Assembly: GCA_930367215.1 (NCBI GenBank) | Contig: OV884059.1 | Location: forward strand, 12,548,945-12,612,944 | Direction of reading: 5' to 3' | Origin: Pollenia angustigena | Taxonomy: Eukaryota; Arthropoda; Insecta; Diptera; Polleniidae | Length of the DNA stretch: 64,000 nucleotides | In this document: in pieces, positions 20,963-31,401 of the stretch | Layout of the letters: the number at the start of each line of letters is the position of its first letter | Numbering within the stretch: the first letter of the stretch is position 1 | Position numbers and translations under genes: made by a program | The notes under the pieces: generated by a model | Told to the model about the DNA's origin: nothing | The model's input: only the letters and a program-made list of their open reading frames with translations | The model's database searches: none

Positions 20963-23900
20963 TCCCTCACACAGCACTTTCAAGAGAATTTCACTTTAAG
21001 TCAAATTTTCAAAAATGTATAAAAATTTTCACAAATACAATTTGGAAAAAGTGCTTATAGGATATTGTAGCCCTGTCCATAGCCTTCATTTTCCATTAGG
21101 TTTGATTCCCTGAGATCGAAGGGTTTGGACACAGTGGCCATATCCCTCACACAGCACTTTCAAGAGAATTTCACTCTAAGTCAAATTTTCAAAAATGTAT
21201 AAAAATTTTCACAAATACAATTTGGAAAAAGTGCTTATAGGATATTGTAGCCCTGTCCATAGCCTTCATTTTCCATTAGGTTTGATTCCCTGAGATCAAA
21301 GGGTTTGGACACAGTGGCCATATCCCTCACACAGCACTTTCAAGAGAATTTCACTCTAAGTCAAATTTTCAAAAATGTATAAAAATTTTCACAAATACAA
21401 TTTGGAAAAAGTGCTTATAGGATATTGTAGCCCTGTCCATAGCCTTCATTTTCCATTAGGTTTGATTCCCTGAGATCGAAGGGTTTGGACACAGTGGCCA
21501 TATCCCTCACACAGCACTTTCAAGAGAATTTCACTCTAAGTCTAATTTTCAAAAATGTATAAAAATTTTCACAAATACAATTTGGAAAAAGTGCTTATAG
21601 GATATTGTAGCCCTGTCCATAGCCTTCATTTTCCATTAGGTTTGATTCCCTGAGATCGAAGGGTTTGGACACAGTGGCCATATCCCTCACACAGCACTTT
21701 CAAGAGAATTTCACTCTAAGTCAAATTTTCAAAAATGTATAAAAATTTTCACAAATACAATTTGGAAAAAGTGCTTATAGGATATTGTAGCCCTGTCCAT
21801 AGCCTTCATTTTCCATTAGGTTTGATTCCCTGAGATCGAAGGGTTTGGACACAGTGGCCATATCCCTCACACAGCACTTTCAAGAGAATTTCACTCTAAG
21901 TCTAATTTTCAAAAATGTATAAAAATTTTCACAAATACAATTTGGAAAAAGTGCTTATAGGATATTGTAGCCCTGTCCATAGCCTTCATTTTCCATTAGG
22001 TTTGATTCCCTGAGATCGAAGGGTTTGGACACAGTGGCCATATCCCTCACACAGCACTTTCAAGAGAATTTCACTCTAAGTCTAATTTTCAAAAATGTAT
22101 AAAAATTTTCACAAATACAATTTGGAAAAAGTGCTTATAGGATATTGTAGCCCTGTCCATAGCCTTCATTTTCCATTAGGTTTGATTCCCTGAGATCGAA
22201 GGGTTTGGACACAGTGGTCATATCCCTCACACAGCACTTTCAAGAGAATTTCACTCTAAGTCAAATTTTCAAAAATGTATAAAAATTTTCACAAATACAA
22301 TTTGGAAAAAGTGCTTATAGGATATTGTAGCCCTGTCCATAGCCTTCATTTTCCATTAGGTTTGATTCCCTGAGATCGAAGGGTTTGGACACAGTGGCCA
22401 TATCCCTCACACAGCACTTTCAAGAGAATTTCACTCTAAGTCAAATTTTCAAAAATGTATAAAAATTTTCACAAATACAATTTGGAAAAAGTGCTTATAG
22501 GATATTGTAGCCCTGTCCATAGCCTTCATTTTCCATTAGGTTTGATTCCCTGAGATCGAAGGGTTTGGACACAGTGGCCATATCCCTCACACAGCACTTT
22601 CAAGAGAATTTCACTCTAAGTCAAATTTTCAAAAATTTATAAAAATTTTCACAAATACAATTTGGAAAAAGTGCTTATAGGATATTGTAGCCCTGTCCAT
22701 AGCCTTCATTTTCCATTAGGTTTGATTCCCTGAGATCAAAGGGTTTGGACACAGTGGCCATATCCCTCACACAGCACTTTCAAGAGAATTTCACTCTAAG
22801 TCAAATTTTCAAAAATTTATAAAAATTTTCACAAATACAATTTGGAAAAAGTGCTTATAGGATATTGTAGCCCTGTCCATAGCCTTCATTTTCCATTAGG
22901 TTTGATTCCCTGAGATCAAAGGGTTTGGACACAGTGGCCATATCCCTCACACAGCACTTTCAAGAGAATTTCACTCTAAGTCAAATTTTCAAAAATTTAT
23001 AAAAATTTTCACAAATACAATTTGGAAAAAGTGCTTATAGGATATTGTAGCCCTGTCCATAGCCTTCATTTTCCATTAGGTTTGATTCCCTGAGATCGAA
23101 GGGTTTGGACACAGTGGCCATATCCCTCACACAGCACTTTCAAGAGAATTTCACTCTAAGTCAAATTTTCAAAAATTTATAAAAATTTTCACAAATACAA
23201 TTTGGAAAAAGTGCTTATAGGATATTGTAGCCCTGTCCATAGCCTTCATTTTCCATTAGGTTTGATTCCCTGAGATCGAAGGGTTTGGACACAGTGGCCA
23301 TATCCCTCACACAGCACTTTCAAGAGAATTTCACTCTAAGTCAAATTTTCAAAAATTTATAAAAATTTTCACAAATACAATTTGGAAAAAGTGCTTATAG
23401 GATATTGTAGCCCTGTCCATAGCCTTCATTTTCCATTAGGTTTGATTCCCTGAGATCAAAGGGTTTGGACACAGTGGCCATATCCCTCACACAGCACTTT
23501 CAAGAGAATTTCACTCTAAGTCAAATTTTCAAAAATTTATAAAAATTTTCACAAATACAATTTGGAAAAAGTGCTTATAGGATATTGTAGCCCTGTCCAT
23601 AGCCTTCATTTTCCATTAGGTTTGATTCCCTGAGATCGAAGGGTTTGGACACAGTGGCCATATCCCTCACACAGCACTTTCAAGAGAATTTCACTCTAAG
23701 TCTAATTTTCAAAAATGTATAAAAATTTTCACAAATACAATTTGGAAAAAGTGCTTATAGGATATTGTAGCCCTGTCCATAGCCTTCATTTTCCATTAGG
23801 TTTGATTCCCTGAGATCGAAGGGTTTGGACACAGTGGCCATATCCCTCACACAGCACTTTCAAGAGAATTTCACTCTAAGTCAAATTTTCAAAAATGTAT

Positions 23901-24062
23901 AAAAATTTTCACAAATACAATTTGGAAAAAGTGCTTATAGGATATTGTAGCCCTGTCCATAGCCTTCATTTTCCATTAGGTTTGATTCCCTGAGATCGAA
24001 GGGTTTGGACACAGTGGCCATATCCCTCACACAGCACTTTCATGAGAATTTCACTCTAAGTC
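20963..24062 (-). repeat. 180-bp tandem array, right arm (17.2 units)
   Basis: Inverted copy of the left array, also strictly 180 bp per unit. Six consecutive units (variant positions in lines 22621 to 23521) carry AAAAATTTAT where all the others have AAAAATGTAT, a block private to this arm. The outermost unit carries the ATGAGAATTT variant, matching the outermost unit of the left arm. One unit has a TGGTCATATC change (22218). Confidence 0.95.
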
Positions 24063-24299
24063 GTATTTTTTCAAAAATCATAAATTTTAATATAAAAAGA
24101 CTAACTAAATATCTAATTAGTTTTAAATATTAAATAAAAATTATTAATTTTTCATAAAAACTGTAAAATTTCGTATAAATAGTCGTATTTTCTTTATAAT
24201 ACGCATGCGATATTTTTTTAAAATATTTTTTATCGCATGCGATATTTTTTAAAAACATATTTAACTTTTCATATTTATCTTCACACACGTATTCCTTTC

Positions 24300-25645
24300 A
24301 GTATTTTCAGCCATTAATAATTTTTAACATTGTTTTTCTGTTTAATCGTAAAATTTACTTTTAAGAAAATTTTTCCTTAAAATATATTTTATCCTGAACC
24401 AAAGCAAATATTCCACCAGGACTAAAAACAGAATATTCGCAATAGAAGTGTAGCGAGAAAAAAAAGGAAACCAAATATCGATGGTCAATAAATCAGTGTT
24501 TGTTTGGATTTCAGTTGTTTTCCTTTCTTCTTTCCAATCATTCTTCTTTTCTTGTGTATTGTTAAACATTTTGAGCGGATATTAAACATTTGAACACATT
24601 AAACAAATGTCACAATGTGTGAGAATACTCTTAAGCACTAGTGTGTTTGTATATAATTGTATTCCTTTATGTATGTGTGTGTGTGTAAATTCCTTGTATT
24701 TTCTTTACTACAACACATTGATATATTTACTTTATTTCTACACATTTATTACTTACATTTTTGTGACATCTTAAATGAGCCTTATTTACAGTTGTTTTAT
24801 TGCTATGAAGTATCCTGCGTTAAGGATAATTTCACCATTGATTGATTTATGCGCCCATTTAGAAGCAGATTTTGCTAAAAATAGAAAAAATAATGAAATA
24901 TTTAATGTTCAAAGATGAAATAGTAAACATTATTGTGACTAAAATTTATTTGCTAAATTAATTAAATGGATTTATTGACTGAAAGAAAAAGAATATTGAG
25001 AAAGGTAATTTTTTATTGGAGGGTAAGAAATATTATTAATACAAAAATTTAAACTAAATTACAGTTTCCGAAAGAAGTTAATTTTCATAAATTCTGTTTA
25101 AGAGAAACAAAATTATGCAAACTCTTTTAAATCGGTCCTTAAAATCTGCAAAATTATAAGCCGGTTATCTAAATTTATTGAAATATATATAAATTCAAAA
25201 GCTTAAATTTTTTGCAATAACAAAAGATGAACTGTTGCGATTTTAATTCTGCTTTTGTTGTCACAAACTCTCAATTATTTAGTTGAATAAAATTGCAGCC
25301 ATACAAAATTAAAACAAACTTTTTCATTGATATCATGTCATAGCCAGATAGACAAAGACGGGATGAGGTATACAAACAAGAATTAAAGTAAGATGAATAT
25401 GGTTAGATGTAAAAAGCATTAAAAACAAGGTTATATGTATATACCCGAAGGATTTAAAAATTAAACGAAATGATTAGCTAAGAAGTTTTATATAAAATCG
25501 TTTATAAAGCCTTTACGCTAAGGAAGTTTCTGCTTCTTGAAGAGTTGTAATTTTTGCTGCCAATATACCCCGTTTTCCCTTTTACACTCTTTCTCTCTGT
25601 GTATAAAACCCAACGGTACAGAAATAAATAAAAATATTTTATACC
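24300..25645. other. AT-rich, no gene recognised
   Basis: AT-rich DNA right of the foldback element. A short GTGTGTGTGTGT run lies at about 24674-24686. Small open frames (24342-24569 minus, 24657-24845 plus) have no motif. Confidence 0.45.
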
Positions 25646-25690
25646 CTTCACCTCAGGTCTAAAGGGTATTTAGAAGTTTAAACTCTATTA
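25646..25690 (+). repeat. DINE-1-like 5' end fragment
   Basis: ATACCCTTCACCTCAGGTCTAAAGGGTAT is the inverted-repeat start seen at the beginning of the complete elements (TATACCCTCCACC ... GAGGGTATA). It is cut off immediately by the next element. Confidence 0.45.
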
Positions 25691-25691
25691 A

Positions 25692-26215
25692 GTACAGGGT
25701 GGTCCAATTAATACCTATCAATGTGCAAAATGAATTATATTTTTTATTTTGAAATGTAATTGTTTTTTTCTTTTTGCAATTTATAACTGAATTCTTGAAA
25801 ATATATGTGGAAACGCGTTAAAATTATTGAATTTTTCTATTCTTCTCAAGGATTAAATGTTCTGACGCACCGAAAATATCGTCAAAATATCTTAATTCAA
25901 GATCAGCTAGCACAGCCTTTATGATTAGCAGTTTCGTCAGTCATTTTAAGGAACGGGGTTCAGTGAACGACTGTCCTGGGAGAGGTGCTTATCAAAACAT
26001 TCTCGCTGAATGCAATACGAAAGTTAAGGGGCAGACTGTTCGAAATGATTCATCTGTTTTAATGTGTCGTTGTTCTGGCCAAGACTGGGTTTTCAAGACT
26101 AACTTGCAAAACATTTTAACGTTGGGTCTGTACGAAGATTTAGGATAAATGCAAACAAAATTCAAATTGTGCAAGCACTGCTTACACAAGACCGCCAACA
26201 ATGACAGCTCACTTT
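25692..26215 (+). pseudogene. Tc1/mariner transposase N-terminal relic
   Basis: Begins near ACAGGGTGGTCCAATTAATAC, a typical end for this group. The plus strand reads VKIIEFFYSS, HRKYRQ, then the frame 25921-26148 with SFVSHFKERGSVNDCPGRGA. A frameshift follows, then RRFRINANKIQIVQALL (compare RIL..LG..PYKIQ..Q.L in relatives). This is the helix-turn-helix half only; no catalytic block follows. It is more diverged than the other relics here. Confidence 0.6.
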
Positions 26216-26279
26216 ATGGTAGGATCTAAACGAATGGGTGACAAACAATGCGTTTACAAACTGCCCCCGAGAGTGAGCG

Positions 26280-26880
26280 CAATTATCACATTCAGGTAGG
26301 AATTTGATTGCATAATCAGCTAAGAATATTTACTCGCTCTTGTTTAGGAGCTGGAGCTATCAAACTTTCGCTGCCTTTGGCAAAATTCTAGTAGCGTTTT
26401 TAAAGTAGCAACAGCACCTAGGGATATTCTCCCCTCAGGCCGAACTCTGCCACAAGTGGTGAAACATCAACCCTTTAGTAAGATTTTCAAGATATGCCCT
26501 CCCACGATTTCGAGTAGTAGACCACAGGCAGCACTTGATCTCCGAAATTGTTTTTCAACGGAAAAGTGAAACATCCGCAAAGCCAAACTTTCTGAAAGAC
26601 AGAAAACATTGCCAGCAAAAAGCATATACTAATGTAGAACTTAACCAGAAGTCAGTTCGGTGCAATGACACCGCAGGCAACTGACTCCCGCAATACCAGA
26701 TAGGATTTCTGGTTAGACGCGATCGCAAGAGATCGTATAGTTCTCTCGCGATCTATCAATTTTAGATTTAAGCTAAAGCCCAGGTATTGACTGCACTTGA
26801 TTTCCAAGGAAAATGTTATACCAACGGTGAAATATCCTTAAGATGATCCCCAGATATCATATGGGCAGCAGCAACGATAA
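26280..26880 (+). repeat. Dispersed repeat, copy B
   Basis: Related to 1300-1800: shared CTTGTTTAGGAGCTGGAG, CCCCTCAGGCCGAA, AACGGAAAAGTGAAAC, a GACACC-containing block and CAACTGACTCCCG. It contains an internal GATCGCAAGAGATCG and CTCTCGCGATC inverted motif. No coding frame. Confidence 0.6.
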
Positions 26881-26959
26881 TTGCTTTACATGAGTACTTG
26901 TCATATCGCCTTGTCTCATGAAAGATCTTAACCATGACCATTAATGCATTAACCGGATC

Positions 26960-27690
26960 CTTTAAACACAGGTAGCAATGTTAAGTCTATAATCGGATAA
27001 AATTATACACTACCCCATTTGTTAAGGAGCCTAAGTTATCTACCCTACACTTATTCTTTTTTTAAAACCAAACTACTCCCGCGAAGCACTACGCTTGTGT
27101 GCAGGAGACCAGAGTCTCTGGCGGAAATCGAACCCGCGACCGCGGCACTGATAGACTAGCTCACTATCAGCTAGCCTACCGGAGCACTCATCTACTTTCA
27201 CTTCTTTATTACAAATCCAGCAGCTTCTGTCCACTAGCAATAGCACCTAGCGATGATTTGTCCTTGCACATAGTGGCCTCCGCAAGTGGATGCCCCTCCC
27301 AACTTCTTAGGGTTGAAGCCACAGCTACTACGTGATAGTATCCAATCATCAAGAAAGTACCCTTCTGTTGCCCACCGTTATTACAACCAATTGTGCTGGA
27401 CATTTAATTTCTTTAAAAGGCAGCTTTTTATTAGAAAAGCAAGGCTCTTGCAAAGACAATCATCCTGAAAGATTAGAAGTACTCCCAGCAAGAAGCATAC
27501 TAACGGAAACCTCAATCAATATTCAGTGTGGTCAGTAGATAACAAGGTACTCTGTTGAGTAGCCAGTACTCAAGAAATTAAAAGACTGCAAGAGCGCTGT
27601 AATTGTGGATGTTCGTCGTAACCAAGGTACGCGTGCACCTAATTTGGCTGGGAGGATAATAACACCAAAAGGTAATATATCCCTTAGATG
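26960..27690 (+). repeat. Dispersed repeat, copy C, with a nested tRNA-like segment
   Basis: A third, more divergent copy: ACACAGGTAGCAATGTTAAG, GTTAAGGAGCCTAAG, CTTCTTAGGG and a GAAGTACTCCCAGCAAGAAGCATACTAACG stretch parallel copy B. Copies B and C are adjacent in direct orientation, so they could be a local duplication. The overlapping open frames between 27099 and 27538 are shadows without a motif. Confidence 0.5.
27110..27190 (-). repeat. tRNA-like segment, possible SINE head
   Basis: Minus strand: GGTAGGCTAGCTGATAGTG resembles a tRNA A box, and GCGGGTTCGATTTCCGC downstream resembles the B box with a 4-bp T stem. Spacing is about that of a tRNA. No convincing acceptor stem is present (the 3' side is a local palindrome, CCAGAGTCTCTGG), so I do not call a functional tRNA gene. 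Confidence 0.4.
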
Positions 27691-27699
27691 ATTCCTACA

Positions 27700-28285
27700 T
27701 CCCCGGGGTCAAAAGCGACATTGGAAGGTATTGTTTTGGCCACCCTGTATTTAAATCCTCGATCTTTATGAATAGAAAATTTAATTTAACAATGTTCGTC
27801 TGTTCGCCAATCTGTGTGTTGTTTGAAATGGGTTTTCTGAAGACCTCAAAAAAGAACTCTTGTTTTTATTTTATTAGTCCGTAAAAGTTTGCAAGTGAAA
27901 TTCAGTCAAATAAGTTCGTAAAAATCTACAATATTATTAAAAAAAAAACATTAACTACCTCTTATTTTTACCAACAAATCTTCCATTTTACTTTTTGTAG
28001 TCTTCTTATTATCTACCCAATAACAAAATGGAGCTGCAAACGTACCAGGTTTATAAGGAAGAAAGGTAAACATTTCGCTTACCATCTCCCCAAAGGAAGG
28101 TATGAATTTTATATGGCTGGATACCACTTTAAAGCAATACATTTTTGACATAAAAAGCTTTATATTCAATGCATGTACGAAGTGGTGAGTATAATGATTT
28201 TGAATTTTTTGTAGCTACAGTTTTCCTTTAATGTTCTCCCTAACAAATCTGCTTCATAATAAGTTAGTGCCGTGGCCCTTTGAAT
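27700..28285. other. No gene recognised
   Basis: AT-rich spacer. A 72-codon minus-strand open frame (27951-28169) carries no recognisable motif. Confidence 0.4.
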
Positions 28286-28523
28286 GCTATTCACCCCCAT
28301 TATTTTAGTCGTCATCGACGTCGACATTAATTTTAAATTGTTGTCACATCAAGTCGACGACTACATCACTTCGAAATTAATTTGGTATTTTATAAGAATG
28401 TTGTGTCGACGCCGACTAGTAATCGAAAATTTGACAAAAAAAAATCCCATCTCCAATTATTTTTTTTATTCTTCATCATTATAGCTCACTTTTTAGCTAA
28501 AATACTACTTTCCGACATATTTT

Positions 28524-29821
28524 TATACCCTCCACCATAATTAGTTGTGAAGAGGGTATACTAAGTTTGTCATTCCGTGTGAAACTTTTTATTATTCATC
28601 TCAGACCCCATAAAGTATATATATTCTGGGTCCTTGAGTAATTCTAAGTCGATTTAGCCATGTCCGTCTGTCCATCTGTCCGTCTGTCCGTCGGTTGAAA
28701 ACACGCTCACTTTCGAACAACTCAAAAGAAATGAACAAACTTGGTGCCAAATTGCTTGTAGATAGATTTCGTGAAGATCCGTCCATAATTTATCCTAAGC
28801 CCCATATAAACAATACTCCCGGAAAACAGTTTAGTACGCCTAAAACCATAAAAAATAACACTAGCGTAACAAAATTTGGTAAGTCACAGTTTTTTAGGAC
28901 TAGAATAATACTGTGAAATTTCGTGACGATCGGTCCATAATTTACCTTAGGCCCCATATAAACCCTACTACCGAAAACAGTTTAGTACGCCTAAAACCGT
29001 TAAAAATAATGCAATCATAACAAATTTTGGCTCGTCACAGTTTTATAGGACTATAAATGATACTGTGAAATTTCGTGAAGATCGGTACACTCAAAATATT
29101 ATGTAGTTAAATTCAAACGAAAATTCATTTGAAACAAATTAAAATTCATTTAAAAAACGGATCATTTACATTTCATTTAAAACAAATGATTTTTTCAGTA
29201 ATTTCTAGGTTTTTTATTTATTGAACATCATATTCGTTAAAATTGAATAGTTTTTACTTTTAAAAAATACATTTTAACCGATAAAAATCAAACAAATTAA
29301 CAAAAAAAAATACGGAAAACATTATTTTTTGGTAGTTTGTTTTTTTAATAACAAACATAAATGTTGAAAAATAAATTTATTCGTAAAATAACTATATTTT
29401 TATTCAATTTTAACAGTACCGAAAACGAATTTAATAACCTACAATCAGTTACTGTAATAATTTTATGAGTGTACATAATTTACCCTAGGCCCCATAAAAA
29501 CCCTACTCCCGCAAAACAGTTTAGTACACCTAAAACCATAATTAATAATGCTAGCATAACAGAAATTGGTACGTCACAGTTTTAAAGGACTAGAAATGAT
29601 GCTGTAAGATTTCGTGATGATCGGTGCATAATTTACCCTAGGCCCCATATAAACCCTACTACCGGAAAACAGTTTAGTCGCCTAAAACCATAATTAATAA
29701 CAAATCGTCACAGTTTAAGATAATAATAACATCATACAGATATTACTCCTTAAACATTCAAACTGTCGGTGGAGGGTATCAAAGATTCGGCACAGCCGAA
29801 TATAGCACTCTAACTTGTTTT
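28524..29821 (+). mobile_element. Complete DINE-1-like (Helentron-associated) element
   Basis: Starts with the inverted pair TATACCCTCCACC ... GAGGGTATA. It continues with GACCCCATAAAGTATATATATTC and CATGTCCGTCTGTC, the hallmark order of INE-1/DINE-1 in flies. The middle is a tandem block of about 150-bp units (starting near 28782, 28933, 29086/29474 and 29627) sharing CATAATTTACC, AGGCCCCATATAAACCCTAC, AAACAGTTTAGTACGCC and GTCACAGTTTTA. The end has a 6-bp hairpin TTCGGC-ACA-GCCGAA (29786-29800) just before CTAACTTGTTTT. Its third unit is split by the MITE at 29088-29471. Confidence 0.8.
29088..29471. mobile_element. TA-flanked MITE nested in the DINE-1-like element
   Basis: 384 bp with ends CACTCAAAATATTA and its inverted partner TAATTTTATGAGTG, flanked by TA (29086-29087, 29472-29473). 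Removing it and one TA restores GATCGGTACATAATTTACC, which matches the other DINE-1 units (GATCGGTCCATAATTTACC, GATCGGTGCATAATTTACC). Interior AT-rich, with AAACAAATT-type repeats. Confidence 0.8.
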
Positions 29822-30046
29822 AATCGATTTTGCTTTTTCAAATAAAGGGTAGAGTTTGTTTCCAATTTTGATTTTTTTCGCGAATTTTTGCCATGTTTTC
29901 GATAACAGCTATTTTTACTGTAAGTTTTCTGATTCTTTATAGCTTAAACGTTTATTAATAAATATAAATATCATGACGCTGTTAGCAAATTTTTGCGAAT
30001 TTCCGTTTATTTTGCAATTTTCACCGAATTTTTGCCATTCCTTATA

Positions 30047-30956
30047 TCGGGTGATTTTTAAGCTATTATCTTTTTGGCAACACTGGTTTAGACAGCTGAC
30101 GCACGTTTCGTTTCACTTTCAAAAATTTTCAGTTTGGTCTATAATTTAACCATGAATCGTCTTACAAACGAACAATGCTTGCAAATTATTGAATTTAATT
30201 ATCAAAATGCGTGCTCTGTTAAGAAAGTTCATTGCGCGCTTCTTGTGATCAGCGATGAAGCTCATTTTTGGCTCAATGGGTACGTTAATAAGCAGAATTG
30301 TCGATTTTGGAGTGAATATCAGCCAGAAGCATTGCAAGAGCTACCAATGCATCGAGAAAAAGTCACAGTTTGGTGCGGTTTATGGGCTGGTGGCATCATT
30401 GGACAGTACTTCTTCATTGTAACGTAACTGTGAATGGTGAGCGCTACCGTAAGATGATATCCAACTTTTTTTGCCCAAAATGCAAAAGTTTGACTTGCAT
30501 GACATGTGGTTTCAACAAGACGGTACCACATGCCACACAGCACGCTTATCAATGGACTTATTGAGAGGCGAATTCGGTGAACATTTTATTTCACGTTCGG
30601 GACCGGTCAATTGGCCGCCTAGATCGTGCGATTTAACGCCTTTAGACTATTTTTTGTGGGGCTATGCTAAAGCTCATGTCAATACACACATGTCCGCTTC
30701 AATTGACGCATTGGAAGACAACATTGAAGCATTTATTCATGAGATACCGGCTAAATGTTGGAAAGAGAATGCCAAAATTGGACTAAGCGGATGGACCATT
30801 TGAGGCGCAGTCACGGTCAACATTTGCATGAAATAATCTTCAAACATTAAATTATAAGGACCGTACTATCGATTTAAATAAAGATTTCATGCATTTTTCT
30901 GAATTTTATGTGTTTTTTTTTTGTAAACTTTCCTCTAGCTCTTAAAAAATCAACCT
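30047..30956 (+). mobile_element. Internally deleted DD41D-type transposon, copy 2
   Basis: TA-flanked (30045-30046, 30957-30958), with ends on GGGTGATTTTTAAGC and GCTCTTAAAAAATCAACC. The start codon survives: ATG at 30152 opens MNRLTNEQCLQIIEFNYQN. After KKVHCALL it jumps to VISDEAHFWLNGYVNKQN, so the deletion removes the second half of the DNA-binding region and the linker but, unlike copy 1, keeps the first catalytic Asp (SDEAHF). A small deletion before NVTVNGERY then shifts the frame. The rest (30471-30803) keeps FQQDG and CDLTPLDYFLWGYAKAHV. All three acidic positions are thus present across two frames. Non-functional. Confidence 0.85.
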
Positions 30957-31401
30957 TAAGTTGAAGGGACTTTTAATCAATTTTATGGCTTTATTGATAT
31001 ATTAAAAATTTTCGCGAATTTCCGCAATTTTGGCTCTTTGAGGCGTTCGTCTAAAATTAAAAATTTTCACGAATTTGAGCTATTTTAGCAAACTTTCCGA
31101 ATGTTCACATTTTTAAATTTTCTTATAAAATTTATGCCCATAACTTCTTTTAAATTTGCATTTTTTTATTTTAAGCCTTTTCAATAAATATGTTTACAGT
31201 TCATTTAAAATTTCTTTAACTTTCATTTGAGGCGTCGCAAAACTTTCCTGTCTACTTAAACAGGGATAATTCTACTCGACGTCGACTTAAAAGCGCCTTA
31301 GAAAATATTAATTGACTGTCAATAGTAATCGACTATTGTCAATAACGACTCAGAAAATACGATTTCTGCTCAGGTGCTGTCGACTTTCATAATAGGGGTG
31401 A

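Larger units (their letters stand above)
18670..24290. mobile_element. Foldback (FB-like) element built on 180-bp repeats
   Basis: A 5,621-bp palindromic element. Perfect ends ACGTGTGTGAAGATAAATAT and its complement lie inside a 9-bp direct duplication ATTCCTTTC (18661-18669, 24291-24299). Each arm has an outer segment of about 228 bp, apparently identical between arms and containing two ATCGCATGCG palindromes, then a tandem array of a 180-bp unit. The left array (18898-20917) holds 11.2 units. The right array (20963-24062) holds 17.2 units in inverted orientation. The arrays meet at a 45-bp spacer (20918-20962) that is a displaced piece of the repeat. Drosophila FB elements share long inverted repeats made of tandem units and a 9-bp duplication; the group is related to MULEs. 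No coding capacity, so non-autonomous. Confidence 0.9.
28291..31401. mobile_element. Candidate composite element with CACCCC-ATTAT ends
   Basis: The left end TCACCCCCATTATTTTAGTCG and the right end CGACTTTCATAATAGGGGTGA match as inverted repeats (12 of the first 13 bases), and GTCGAC-rich sequence lies just inside both ends (28310-28420, 31275-31385). The 3.1 kb between them holds a DINE-1-like element and a deleted DD41D transposon, which would have landed in it later. I found no clear target duplication, so the pairing of the two ends is inference. Confidence 0.4.

Noticed and set aside
18898..24062. CRISPR array or centromeric satellite
   Set aside because: Units are 180 bp without variable spacers, in a fly genome. 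The array is bounded by transposon ends and a 9-bp duplication, which points to a foldback element.
18670..24290. Palindrome as a pure assembly artefact
   Set aside because: The arms differ in length and carry non-mirrored variants, and the 9-bp duplication is on unique flanks. An artefactual mirror would be symmetrical. Long-read confirmation is still needed for the unit count.
27110..27190. Functional tRNA gene on the minus strand
   Set aside because: A/B-box-like sequence is present, but there is no matching acceptor stem and no clear anticodon arm.
27099..27538. Several overlapping open frames on both strands
   Set aside because: They overlap in different frames within a decayed dispersed repeat and show no motif.
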